NCBI GenBank assembly: GCA_016210485.1
Contig: JACQUD010000032.1
Coordinates: forward strand, 1-54,816
Length of the DNA stretch: 54,816 bases
Source of the DNA: Chloroflexota bacterium
GTDB taxonomy: Bacteria > Chloroflexota > Dehalococcoidia > JACQUD01
Direction of reading: 5' to 3'
Shown one piece after another: positions 43,417-51,902 of this stretch. A program made the translations under genes and the position numbers. The number at the start of each line of letters is the position of its first letter. Within the stretch, counting starts at the first letter, position 1. The notes under the pieces were generated by a model. That model searched no databases, had not been told where the DNA came from, and saw only the letters and a program-made list of their open reading frames with translations.

Positions 43417-45879
43417 GTGCGTCTCATCTATCTCAGCGTCGCCTGGCTCCTGGGCCTCATCCTGGGACAGTGGCTCCGCCTGCCCTGGCCCATTCTCATA
43501 GGTATGGCCATCCCCCTGCTCCTGGTCGGTCTGCCCCTGAGCCGGAGGTGGAAGCCCGGCCTGGCCGGAATTTATCTAGCCGTCCTGCTCTTCGGCCTGC
43601 TCCGCTTCTCGGCCCATGTCTCCGCAGTGGGTGAGAGCTCCCTCCAGCTCTACAACGACTCCCTACCGGTGACGGTGCGGGGCATGGTGGCTGACGACCC
43701 GGACCCCCGGGGTTGGGCCACCTACCTCCGCCTGGAAGCGAGGGAGATAAAAACGGGCAATGAGTGGCGAAAAGTAGAGGGCCAGGCCCTGGTCTACGCC
43801 CCGCCCTATCCGGCCTTCGAGATAAAACGGGATTACCCTTACTACCGCTACGGCGACCTCCTGGAGATGGAAGGGGAACTGGAGACCCCTCCCACCTTCC
43901 CCGATTTCGACTATCGAGACTACCTGGCCCGCCAGGGCATCGGCTTTCTCATCCGCCAGCCTCAGAGCGTAGTGCTTTTGCAAACGGGGCAGGGTCTCAA
44001 ACCCCTGGAATGGGTTTATTCCATGAGGCAGGCCCTGTCCCGCTCCCTGGCCCAGGCCCTCCCCGAGCCCCAGGCCGCCTTGGCCCAGGGCATCCTCCTG
44101 GGGCAGAGGAGCTCCATTCCGGACGCCACCTACAAAGATTTCATCCGGACCGGCACCATCCATATCGTGGCCATCTCGGGGCAGAACCTGACCATCGTCC
44201 TGGCGCTCCTGGCAGGAGCCATGGTCTGGGCATTGGGGAGGCATCGACCTTATTATTTCTTCCTGGCCCTGGCAGTGGTCTGGGGCTACAGCCTCCTGGT
44301 GGGGATGCCGCCCTCGGTGGTGCGCGCCGCCATCATGGGCAGCCTCTGGCTCCTGGCCGGTTTTTTGGGCAGGCCCGGCGCTGCGGGGACAGCCCTGGCC
44401 TTCTCCGCCGCCGTCATGGCTGGCCTCAACCCCTCCATCCTTAGAGATGCCTCCTTTCAGCTCAGCTTCGCCGCCATGGCCGGGATTGTTTACCTCTGTC
44501 CCCCAATTCAGACTGTTGGGGAACGGCTCTGGAAAGGGGAAGGCTCTCGTTGGAAGCCCTTGGTCCTCAACACATTTGCCGTAACCCTGGCCGCCACCCT
44601 GGCCACGGCCCCCATCATAGCCTATAGCTTCCATCGGGTCTCCCTGGTGGGGTTGCCCGCCACCTTCCTGGCCTTGCCCGCCCTACCGGGAATCATAATA
44701 ACGACGGCCCTCACCGCCGGGCTGGGGCTGGCCTCCCCCTGGGCCGGCCACCTGGCTAGCTGGGTAGCCTGGTTCTATCTCACCTGGCTGATCAAAGTGG
44801 CTGAGACATTCTCAGCGGTGCCTGGAGCATCCCTGGGCCTCTGGGTATCCCTCCCCGGCGTAGCCCTCTACTACGCTGCCCTGAGCGGCCTCACCTGGCT
44901 GGCGGGCAAGAGGCGTCTTCCCCACCTCGGCACGCTCTCTTGGGAATGGCTCACCCGGCTGCCCCTGGGCAGGATAGCCATAGCCCTCCTGCCCCTAGCT
45001 GCTCTGACCTGGATAGCCGTCTTCTCCCTGCCCGATGGCAAGACCCACGTCTACTTCCTGGACGTGGGCCAGGGGGATGCCGCCCTGGTTACCACGCCCT
45101 CTGGCCAGAACATCCTCATAGACGGAGGCCCCCGGGACAGCGGGCTGATGGAGGGTCTGGGGAAGCGGCTCCCCTTCTGGCGGCGCGACCTGGACCTGGT
45201 GGTGATAACTCACTATCATGAGGACCACGCCGGAGGCCTGGCGGAGGTGTTGCGTCGGTATCGGGTGGGCCAGGTCCTGGACGTGGGCTGGAGCGAGGCA
45301 GAAACCAGCTCCAGCTACTCCGAGGTTCTGAGCCTGGCCAAGGAGAAGGGCATCGCTCTCATACAGGCCCAGGCTGGGCAAGCGGTGGAGCTGGGGGATG
45401 GCCTGAGGCTGGAGGTGCTCCATCCCCCCGAGCCCCGGCTCAAAATCACCAACAGCTATGTGGACGATAACTCCACCGTCCTGCGCCTGGTGGCAGGAGA
45501 GGTGAGCTTTCTCTTCACCGGAGACCTGCAACAGGAAGGGGAGGCCTATCTGTTAGAAAAAGGCGTGAACCTGAGGAGCACTGTCCTCAAGGTGGCCCGC
45601 CACGGGTCTCGGACCTCCACCACACCAGCCTTTCTTCAGGCCGTGTCCCCTCAGGTGGCAGTCATCTCAGTGGGAGCCAACAACCCCTTCGGCCACCCCA
45701 GCCCCGAGGTGGTGGACAGGCTGAACGCCACAGTGATCGAGGGCAAGCTCTACCTCACGTGTCAGCAGGGAACGGTGGAGCTGATAACCGATGGCCAGAG
45801 GCTATGGGTCAAAACGGAGCGCCAGGCGTCATTTGCCTCTCCTTGTCCCGCAAAGCCCATTGCCGTCCCAGGGTTTTGA
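43417..45879 (+). CDS. comEC: ComEC/Rec2 DNA internalisation channel with metallo-beta-lactamase domain
   Basis: ComEC forms the membrane channel for single-stranded DNA uptake. The 820-residue protein (GTG start, adjacent to the comEA stop) has an N-terminal DUF4131-type region, the competence channel with many membrane spans at about 215-510 including the HIVAISGQNLTIVLALLAG segment, and a C-terminal metallo-beta-lactamase domain with HYHEDH at about residues 599-604. All three domains are present, so the DNA uptake module is probably functional. Pilus genes are not in the window. Confidence 0.94.
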   Translation: MRLIYLSVAWLLGLILGQWLRLPWPILIGMAIPLLLVGLPLSRRWKPGLAGIYLAVLLFGLLRFSAHVSAVGESSLQLYNDSLPVTVRGMVADDPDPRGWATYLRLEAREIKTGNEWRKVEGQALVYAPPYPAFEIKRDYPYYRYGDLLEMEGELETPPTFPDFDYRDYLARQGIGFLIRQPQSVVLLQTGQGLKPLEWVYSMRQALSRSLAQALPEPQAALAQGILLGQRSSIPDATYKDFIRTGTIHIVAISGQNLTIVLALLAGAMVWALGRHRPYYFFLALAVVWGYSLLVGMPPSVVRAAIMGSLWLLAGFLGRPGAAGTALAFSAAVMAGLNPSILRDASFQLSFAAMAGIVYLCPPIQTVGERLWKGEGSRWKPLVLNTFAVTLAATLATAPIIAYSFHRVSLVGLPATFLALPALPGIIITTALTAGLGLASPWAGHLASWVAWFYLTWLIKVAETFSAVPGASLGLWVSLPGVALYYAALSGLTWLAGKRRLPHLGTLSWEWLTRLPLGRIAIALLPLAALTWIAVFSLPDGKTHVYFLDVGQGDAALVTTPSGQNILIDGGPRDSGLMEGLGKRLPFWRRDLDLVVITHYHEDHAGGLAEVLRRYRVGQVLDVGWSEAETSSSYSEVLSLAKEKGIALIQAQAGQAVELGDGLRLEVLHPPEPRLKITNSYVDDNSTVLRLVAGEVSFLFTGDLQQEGEAYLLEKGVNLRSTVLKVARHGSRTSTTPAFLQAVSPQVAVISVGANNPFGHPSPEVVDRLNATVIEGKLYLTCQQGTVELITDGQRLWVKTERQASFASPCPAKPIAVPGF

Positions 45880-45897
45880 TGCTATACTGCCCAAGAT

Positions 45898-46644
45898 ATG
45901 TCGAGACGAAATGATGTGAGGCGCATCGACGGCCGGGCCCACAATGAGCTGAGGCCGGTGCGCATCGTCCCCGGCTACCAGACCTATCCGGAGGGCTCGG
46001 CCTTGATTGAGATGGGCCAGACCAGGGTACTCTGCGCCGCCAGCCTGGAGGAGCGGGTGCCCCCCTTCCTGAAGGGCCAGGGCACCGGGTGGGTGACCGC
46101 CGAATACTCCATGCTGCCTCGGTCCACCCTCACCCGCCACCCCCGAGAGGGCCGCGCCGGGCTAGGCGAGGGCCGGAGCCAGGAGATACAGCGTCTCATC
46201 GGGCGCTCCCTGCGCGCTGTGGTAGACCTATCTTCTCTGGGGGAGCGCACCGTCATCCTGGACTGCGATGTCCTTCAGGCCGATGGGGGAACCCGCACCG
46301 CGGCCATCACCGGGGCCTACGTAGCCCTGGCCCTAGCCCTGCGCACCTTGGAATCTCGGGGGGTGATCCGGGGCTCCCCCTTGAGAAGCGCAGTGGCCGC
46401 CGTGAGCACGGGCATCGTGGCCGGCCACTGCCTCCTGGACTTATGCTACGAAGAGGATTTCCGGGCCGCCGTGGATTTCAATGTGGTGATGACTCGGGAG
46501 GGCCAGTTCGTGGAGGTGCAGGGCACCGCCGAGGGCAGGCCTTTCACTAAGCAGACCCTGGACAACATCCTTGCCCTGGGAGAGAAGGGCATCCGAGAGC
46601 TGTTTGAGACTCAGGATGAGGCCCTGGCCAGCCTCAGGACGTAA
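45898..46644 (+). CDS. rph: Ribonuclease PH
   Basis: RNase PH trims the 3' end of tRNA precursors phosphorolytically. The 248-residue protein has [20 protein letters not shown], the [19 protein letters not shown] region and [16 protein letters not shown], with the catalytic [12 protein letters not shown] and [19 protein letters not shown]. It is 18 bases downstream of comEC and probably shares its transcript. The C-terminal extension is short. Confidence 0.96.
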   Translation: MSRRNDVRRIDGRAHNELRPVRIVPGYQTYPEGSALIEMGQTRVLCAASLEERVPPFLKGQGTGWVTAEYSMLPRSTLTRHPREGRAGLGEGRSQEIQRLIGRSLRAVVDLSSLGERTVILDCDVLQADGGTRTAAITGAYVALALALRTLESRGVIRGSPLRSAVAAVSTGIVAGHCLLDLCYEEDFRAAVDFNVVMTREGQFVEVQGTAEGRPFTKQTLDNILALGEKGIRELFETQDEALASLRT

Positions 46645-46651
46645 AGCCAGC

Positions 46652-47290
46652 TTAAAGCGCTTGCTCCGAGACCTCGGTGCGCAGCTTCCCCAGGTGGCAG
46701 GTATCGTTGAGGAGCAGCAGGCGGGGGGCTGTGGAGCCAAACTCCATCAGGCTCACCGAGGCGTTGTCCATCCTCACCTTCCAGAAGCCATCCAGGGACA
46801 TCCCCAGGGCGTCGGCCAGGAGCACCTTGAGCACAGCATCGTGGGTGCAGAGAAGGAGGGTATCCTGAGGATGAGCCTCCAGGAGACGCTTCAGCGCTGC
46901 GTCGCTCCGGAGGCGCACATCCTCCAGACTCTCGCCCCCGGGCATCTTCACCTGGGACGGGCTCTCCAGCCATAGCTGCAGCATAGGCCCGTAGCGCTTC
47001 TCCACCTCATCTTTGAGGAGGCCACTCCAGGCCCCGTGGTCGATCTCGATGAGGTCTGGCTCCACTTTGACATCCTGGCCCTGGGCCAGGGCGATGGCCA
47101 GGGCAGTGTGAAAGGCCCGGCGCAGCGGACTGGAGTATATGGCCGCCAGGGGCATCGCAGAGAACCGCTGGGCCACCAGGCCAGCCTGGCGTTCCCCCAT
47201 ATCGGAGAGCTCGGTGTCTATGCGTCCTTGATAGCGCCCGGTGGAGTTCCAGGTGCTCTCGGCATGGCGCACCAGGAAGAGGCGAGTCAC
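46652..47290 (-). CDS. Histidine phosphatase (phosphoglycerate mutase superfamily), likely phosphoserine phosphatase
   Basis: The 212-residue protein begins MTRLFLVRHAESTWN, with the catalytic phosphohistidine in RHAE at position 9, a second Arg/His set at SSPLRRAFHTA and the late His in LLLCTHDAVLKVLL. Members include cofactor-dependent mutases and metal-independent phosphoserine phosphatases. It is 11 bases downstream of serA, behind a class V aminotransferase, so the serine pathway lacks only this phosphatase step and the gene fills it well. That role is inferred from context. It converges on rph. Confidence 0.85.
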   Translation of the reverse strand: MTRLFLVRHAESTWNSTGRYQGRIDTELSDMGERQAGLVAQRFSAMPLAAIYSSPLRRAFHTALAIALAQGQDVKVEPDLIEIDHGAWSGLLKDEVEKRYGPMLQLWLESPSQVKMPGGESLEDVRLRSDAALKRLLEAHPQDTLLLCTHDAVLKVLLADALGMSLDGFWKVRMDNASVSLMEFGSTAPRLLLLNDTCHLGKLRTEVSEQAL

Positions 47291-47301
47291 GACAAGTCTC
47301 C

Positions 47302-48882
47302 TTAGAGCTTGACTAGCCTGACGGCGTAGACGTCTGGGATGGCCAGGAGCTGCTTACGATGTTCTTCGCGAATAGGCCCGTCCAGACCCAGAACCATCAG
47401 GGCTCGGCCTCGGGGCTGGAGTCGCCCCACCTGCATAGAGCTGATATTGATATCGGCCTGGCCCAGTATATTTCCCACAGAGCCGATGAGCCCTGGCCGG
47501 TCCCGATGGTCGATGAACAGGAAGTAGCCTCCCGTAGGGACCACATCCATCCAGTAGTCGTTGAGCCGGACGATGTGAGTCTCTCCCCGCATCAAGGTGG
47601 CGGCAGCCAGGGACTTCCCCCGGCTGGCCTTCACCTCGGCGGTGAGGAGGGAGCTATAGTTTTCACAGGTGAGGTTGTGTTGTTCTGTAATTTTTAGCCC
47701 TCGGTGCGCCACCACGTGGTCAACATTGACCACATTCACTCGCTCATCGGTAACTGCCTCCAGGAGGCCGCTCAGAAGGGCAGCCTTGAGGGGGCGACTA
47801 TCGTGATTGGCTATCTCCCCCTCGTAAAGGATGGTAACCGCCTCCAGTTGCCCCTCCAGGAGCTGGTTGAGAAGGCGGCCTAGGTTAGCTGCTGCAGCGA
47901 TGTAAGGAAATAGCTGGGCATAGGCCTCGGGGGCGACCAGGGGCGCGTTCACCGCGTATCTGACGGGCTGTCCTCGGAGCACTGCCAGGACCTGTTCAGC
48001 GGTATCTACAGCCACGTTGGTCTGGGCCTCGGCGGTGGAGGCGCCCAGATGAGGGGTGACGATGATTTTGTCGCTGCCGAAGAGGGGGTTCTCGGTGGCC
48101 GGCTCCTGGGTGAAGACGTCAACTGCCGCCCCGGCCAGTCGTCCCTGGTCCACTGCCTGGCGCAGGGCCGCCTCGTCCACGATGCCACCTCGGGCGGCGT
48201 TGATGATATAGGCCGTAGGCTTGGCCAGGGACAGCTCCCGTGCCCCGATGAGGCCGTGGGTGGTAGAAGTGAGGGTAGTGTGGATGGTGATAAAATCGGA
48301 ACGTCTCACGAGGTCCTCCAGCGAGACCACCTCTGCCCCCAGGCGGGATGCCTGCTCCGCTGAGACGTATGGGTCGTAGACCAGGAGCTTCATCTCCATC
48401 CCCCGGGCCCTCTTGGCCACTTCGGAGCCTACTCGGCCCAACCCCACAATGCCCAGCACCTTCCCCCTCACCTCCACACCCATGTGCTCCTGACGCCGCC
48501 ATATCCCTTTCTGGAGCTGTTGATAGGCTTGGGGGATATGCCGGGCCACGGCTAGGAGGAGAGCCAAGGCGTGCTCGGCGGCGGAGATAGTGTTGCCCTC
48601 CGGGGCGTTGACCACGATGATGCCCCGGCGCGAGGCCGCCTCCACGTCGATATTGTCCACCCCCACCCCCGCCCTGCCTATGACCTGGAGCCTCTGTCCG
48701 GCCTCGATAACCTCCGCCGTCACCTTGGTCTCACTGCGCACCACCAGGGCATCGTAATCGCCGAGGCTGGCTATCAGCTTATCTTTAGGCAGCCCGAGAC
48801 GAACATCCACCTCGGCTCCGCCTTTCAGAATATCGATGCCCTCCTGGGCTATGGGATCGGTGACAAGAACTCTGAATGTCAT
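47302..48882 (-). CDS. serA: D-3-phosphoglycerate dehydrogenase
   Basis: SerA oxidises 3-phosphoglycerate to 3-phosphohydroxypyruvate with NAD. The 526-residue protein has the NAD motif GLGRVGSEVAKRA, the intact catalytic set INAARGGIVDEAAL (Arg), the Glu in FTQEPATENPL and His in TPHLGAST, followed by an intermediate ASB domain and a C-terminal ACT domain (about 450-526) that senses serine. It is the long form typical of Chloroflexota and actinobacteria. It lies between the aminotransferase and phosphatase genes. Confidence 0.96.
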   Translation of the reverse strand: MTFRVLVTDPIAQEGIDILKGGAEVDVRLGLPKDKLIASLGDYDALVVRSETKVTAEVIEAGQRLQVIGRAGVGVDNIDVEAASRRGIIVVNAPEGNTISAAEHALALLLAVARHIPQAYQQLQKGIWRRQEHMGVEVRGKVLGIVGLGRVGSEVAKRARGMEMKLLVYDPYVSAEQASRLGAEVVSLEDLVRRSDFITIHTTLTSTTHGLIGARELSLAKPTAYIINAARGGIVDEAALRQAVDQGRLAGAAVDVFTQEPATENPLFGSDKIIVTPHLGASTAEAQTNVAVDTAEQVLAVLRGQPVRYAVNAPLVAPEAYAQLFPYIAAAANLGRLLNQLLEGQLEAVTILYEGEIANHDSRPLKAALLSGLLEAVTDERVNVVNVDHVVAHRGLKITEQHNLTCENYSSLLTAEVKASRGKSLAAATLMRGETHIVRLNDYWMDVVPTGGYFLFIDHRDRPGLIGSVGNILGQADINISSMQVGRLQPRGRALMVLGLDGPIREEHRKQLLAIPDVYAVRLVKL

Positions 48883-48897
48883 AGGAGAATATCTATC

Positions 48898-49998
48898 TCA
48901 TCGCAGGCCCTGGGGGATGGCATAGCCAGCCCGGGGCAAAGCTTTGGCTATGGCCTTCAGGGTGAGGTCGATGTCGGCCTCGGTAACGTATCCCAGGTGT
49001 CCGATGCGGAATATCTTGCCCGAGAGCTTGCCCTGGCCTCCGGCCAGATCGGTGTCATATTCTTCCAGCAAGATTTTGACCAGGCGGGCTACATCCAGCC
49101 CTTCGGGGGCCCGGATGGCAGTAACGGTATTGGAGGCCACCGGCTCCGGCGGCAGCGGAGACAGCCCCAAGGCCTTGGCCCCCTCCCTGGCCCTCTGCCC
49201 CACCCGGCGGTGGCGCTCCCAGATGTTCTCCAGTCCCTCTCGAGCCATCAACTCCAGCCCCACCTCCAAGGCAAAGAAGGTGGACACAGCGGGAGTCCAG
49301 GAGGTCTGGCCCCGAGCCAGGTATTGCTTGGCGGTGCGGAAGTCCCAGTAGTGGCGGGGCATCTTGGCCTGCTCCACGGCCTTCCAGCCTCGCGAGCTGA
49401 TGCCCACCATGGCCAGGCCCGGCGGGGCCATCCATCCCTTCTGGGAGCAGGTCACCACTACGTCCAGCCCCCAGGCGTCCATGCAGCAGGGCAGAGAGCC
49501 CAGGCTGCTGACGGCGTCCACCAGGAAAAGCTTGTCATGCTCTCGGACGATTTCGGCGATGCCTTTCAGGTCGTTGGTGACGCCGGTGGAGGTCTCGTTG
49601 TGCACCAGCAGGACTGCCTTGTAGTTCGGATTCTTCTTCAAGGCCTGGCGCACCTCCCCAGGGTCGACCGGCTCGCCCCAGGGGAAATCCAGGCGGGTTA
49701 TCTTGGCCCCGAAGTCCTGGGCGATGGCAGCCAGGCGCTCTCCAAAGTAGCCGTTGGTCAGGCCCAGCACCTCGTCCCCCGGCGATAGGGTGTTGACCAC
49801 CATAGCCTCCAGCCCCCCCGTCCCCGAGCCGGTGAGCACCAGGACCTCACTCTGGGTCAGGAAAAGCTCCTTGAGCCGGGCGGTGACCTTCTCTATGATA
49901 CGGGCGAAGGCGGGGCCACGATGGTTTATCATCTCCCGGGACATGGCCTGGAGCACCTCGGGCGGGCAGGGGGTGGGGCCAGGGATGCGCAAGTTCAT
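48898..49998 (-). CDS. Class V aminotransferase, alanine-glyoxylate/phosphoserine type
   Basis: The 366-residue PLP enzyme has MNLRIPGPTPCPPEVLQAM, the PLP lysine K187 in CSQKGWMAPPG, the LVHNETSTGVTNDLKGI segment and an active-site histidine and arginines in the C-terminal half. The ATG at 49998 follows AAGGAG by six bases. Relatives act as serine-glyoxylate or alanine-glyoxylate aminotransferases, and in several lineages an equivalent replaces SerC. Directly upstream of serA (15 bases), it is best read as the serine-pathway transaminase. Confidence 0.88.
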   Translation of the reverse strand: MNLRIPGPTPCPPEVLQAMSREMINHRGPAFARIIEKVTARLKELFLTQSEVLVLTGSGTGGLEAMVVNTLSPGDEVLGLTNGYFGERLAAIAQDFGAKITRLDFPWGEPVDPGEVRQALKKNPNYKAVLLVHNETSTGVTNDLKGIAEIVREHDKLFLVDAVSSLGSLPCCMDAWGLDVVVTCSQKGWMAPPGLAMVGISSRGWKAVEQAKMPRHYWDFRTAKQYLARGQTSWTPAVSTFFALEVGLELMAREGLENIWERHRRVGQRAREGAKALGLSPLPPEPVASNTVTAIRAPEGLDVARLVKILLEEYDTDLAGGQGKLSGKIFRIGHLGYVTEADIDLTLKAIAKALPRAGYAIPQGLR

Positions 49999-50036
49999 GG
50001 AGGACTCCTTCCTTCCAACGAGGTTATTGTCCTTGA

Positions 50037-50066
50037 AATATAGCCGATGGACAGGCCCAGAGTCAA
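50037..50066 (-). promoter_or_regulatory. Promoter of the serine operon
   Basis: On the minus strand TTGACT (50066-50061) and TATATT (50042-50037) are 18 bases apart, ending 38 bases before the aminotransferase start. Confidence 0.65.
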
Positions 50067-50082
50067 CTGGTAAAAATAGCCT

Positions 50083-50111
50083 TTGGGGATAGCCCATGGC
50101 GATGATATAAT
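50083..50111 (+). promoter_or_regulatory. Candidate promoter for the tRNA-like sequence
   Basis: A perfect TATAAT (50106-50111) with a TTGGGG 17 bases upstream (3 of 6 consensus bases) lies six bases before the tRNA-like sequence. It overlaps the divergent serine operon promoter region. Confidence 0.4.
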
Positions 50112-50117
50112 TCCTGC

Positions 50118-50192
50118 GGAGGCCGAGGGTTGGCCTGGTAGAGGGCATCCCCGGGACGGAGGAGGTTAGGGGTTCGAATTCCCCTTCCCCCA
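50118..50192 (+). other. Degenerate tRNA-like sequence
   Basis: The segment keeps the linear marks of a tRNA: GGTAGAG of the D arm, a CC/GG-stemmed loop reading CCGGGAC (a GGG anticodon position), and GGGGTTCGAATTCCCC as a T arm, then TTCCCCCA. The details are wrong: the T loop is one base too long to close with the standard G53-C61 pair, position 33 is C, the D stem has a mismatch and the acceptor strands do not match over seven pairs. It is probably a pseudogene or att-type remnant, though it has its own -10 box. Confidence 0.35.
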
Positions 50193-50239
50193 ATAGGTAT
50201 AATCATGCTACAGATAGTCACGTTACCAAAGGTTAGACC

Positions 50240-51583
50240 TTGATTCTCACAGCAGAACAATACTCTAGAGGCTTTATAGACTTTGATGCAGTCTTAGCAA
50301 AGGGTTGCGTGGTTGAACTTTGGACGAGAACCGCTGACCGGCCTGAAGACGACACCGAGTGGACCGGTCCATACTCGACTCCGGAAGGCACCATAGTTCT
50401 TTCCCCGCCAAAACCATATATGCAGTTACGTGTAGAGCTAAAACGCGGTAGCGACCCAACGAAGACGCCAATCCTCACAAAAGTGCGATGGGAACGTGAC
50501 GGTAAAGCCTTCATCTGGCCAGGCCCTGTAGGTTTCAACGGGCCTCCGGGCCCACTGAGCTTGGGTAGAGATTATGGTGTTTCTTACCGCCTAGCGTTTC
50601 AACCCAAGAGAGCTGGCTGGGCTGAACCTTTTGTGGTTATTGGCCACAGGGCACGGATTAGGTTCTGGAAGAGCGGCATCAAAGGATACAACATATCTGG
50701 TTTTCGTGATGCAGAACCTACTCCTGAAGGCAACTTTTCAGTTGGAGGCAACATTGAGGAAGTTGAGGCGGATGGAGATGTAGTGGAGGTACTGGTAACT
50801 GTTTCGGGAAACAACGAGGAGCAGGTGAAGGAGGCAGCCAAGACTCAAGTTGAGTCCACTGTTGGACTGCTCGCTCTTTGTTTTGGTGAACAGATTTTAG
50901 GTAAACCTATTTTCGCTGATTACTATTTCAGCGACGCCAAAGGCGAGCAGGGACAAATCCATGTTCCTGTTAAACATCTTCCCGAGTTGTCTGTTGGTAT
51001 GAACTTTGTTCCTTTCGTTGATGAGGCGTTAGTTAGGCTAGACGAGTCACCAATTGGTGCCTCAGTTGGAATGGCACTGCGTTGGTACGTCGCAGGCCTA
51101 AATAGCGAATCGCCGATTGATGCATTTATCGCCTATTTCGTTGGCCTTGAGGCTCTTTCCGTTGGATACTTTGTCGGTATTCATCCCAAGCCCATTAGGA
51201 AAGAGTATGCGCAACTTGAAAAATACTTTGGAAGAGCGCAGCCGACTGTTGACAAGAGATTGAAAGATATAGTTCTGGACCGATTAGCAGACTTTCCTCT
51301 GAGCATGAAGTTCGAGAGATATTGGAGAGGTAAGTTTAACTATGAGACTCGCGAAAGTAAGGAATTCCCTGGCTTAAACCGCCTTAGGAATAACCTTTTC
51401 CATGGAAGCATACGAACTATCACCTCTCAGCAAGTAGATACCGCTAAAACTCTTCTCGAGAAGCTACTGGCAAAAGAGTGCGGGATCGAGAAACTTGTGA
51501 ATCGCCGCCAAGCTGGCCCAAAGCTTTTAGAATTTGCGTTAACTTACGCTACAATGCCTTCCAACAAAAGACCCCAACCATGA
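50240..51583 (+). CDS. HEPN-domain (Apea-like) protein with N-terminal beta-sandwich
   Basis: The 447-residue protein (TTG start; an in-frame stop lies just upstream, so the N-terminus may be truncated) has three parts. Residues about 20-95 look like a beta-sandwich carbohydrate-binding-type module (VVELWTRTAD and MQLRVEL motifs). Residues about 100-270 are of unknown fold. The C-terminal third is helical with RNNLFH at 383-388, the R-x4-H motif of HEPN domains, several of which are ribonucleases in toxin or abortive-infection systems. Its base composition is more A/T-rich than the housekeeping genes nearby, which suggests transfer. Its TGA overlaps the ATG of a truncated HAD copy. Confidence 0.65.
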   Translation: MILTAEQYSRGFIDFDAVLAKGCVVELWTRTADRPEDDTEWTGPYSTPEGTIVLSPPKPYMQLRVELKRGSDPTKTPILTKVRWERDGKAFIWPGPVGFNGPPGPLSLGRDYGVSYRLAFQPKRAGWAEPFVVIGHRARIRFWKSGIKGYNISGFRDAEPTPEGNFSVGGNIEEVEADGDVVEVLVTVSGNNEEQVKEAAKTQVESTVGLLALCFGEQILGKPIFADYYFSDAKGEQGQIHVPVKHLPELSVGMNFVPFVDEALVRLDESPIGASVGMALRWYVAGLNSESPIDAFIAYFVGLEALSVGYFVGIHPKPIRKEYAQLEKYFGRAQPTVDKRLKDIVLDRLADFPLSMKFERYWRGKFNYETRESKEFPGLNRLRNNLFHGSIRTITSQQVDTAKTLLEKLLAKECGIEKLVNRRQAGPKLLEFALTYATMPSNKRPQP

Positions 51584-51762
51584 TCAAAGCCGTCTTCTTC
51601 GACTGGTATAACACTCTGGCTCGCTTCTACCCGCCCCGGGAGGAGCAGCAGGTCGCGGCCTGCCGGCAGCTCGGGGTGGAGACCTCGCCCCAGGCCCTGA
51701 TATTCGATTTAAGATTCTCCCCCTCTCCTGAAAAGAGACGGGGAGGCCAGGGAGTGAGGTGA
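51580..51762 (+). pseudogene. Truncated 5' copy of the HAD hydrolase gene
   Basis: Codons 1-40 (51580-51699) match the intact HAD gene at 52948 with nine differences in 120 bases. Homology starts exactly at the ATG and stops abruptly after the codon for Leu40. The frame then runs on through unrelated bases, including a hairpin repeat, to a stop at 51762. Only motif I (DWYNT) of the HAD domain is present, so it cannot fold as an enzyme. The start overlaps the HEPN gene stop as ATGA. Confidence 0.85.
51717..51745 (+). repeat. Hairpin repeat at the breakpoint of the HAD copy
   Basis: CTCCCCCTCTC (51717-51727) pairs with GAGACGGGGAG (51735-51745) with one mismatch around a CTGAAAA loop. Such C/T-rich palindromes are common as dispersed extragenic elements, and this one lies about 17 bases after the point where HAD homology ends. 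Confidence 0.5.
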
Positions 51763-51791
51763 TGAGTTAATAAACACCCTCAAGGAAGCAG

Positions 51792-51818
51792 TTGACGGAG
51801 GAGAGTTAAGATTATAAT
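51792..51818 (+). promoter_or_regulatory. Candidate promoter for the BKACE gene
   Basis: TTGACG and a perfect TATAAT are separated by 15 bases, slightly short. The TATAAT sits in the palindrome GATTATAATC. Confidence 0.45.
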
Positions 51819-51902
51819 CTACTCTTGTCCTTCGGGCTGGCGATGGCCGGCCTTTTCGAGCGCCTTTTCCAAAAGAGCTTACAAGAGGAGGTCCCAAATA
51901 AT

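Noticed and set aside
48660-48680. C-rich run (possible minus-strand quadruplex) inside serA
   Set aside because: It encodes the conserved Gly/Val-rich GVGVDN segment of SerA and has only three full tracts, so coding constraint explains it.
50063-50260. 65-codon minus-strand ORF reading GIRTPNLL...
   Set aside because: This sequence type is the classic antisense translation of a tRNA-like segment. It points to the tRNA-like sequence at 50118-50192 rather than to a protein.
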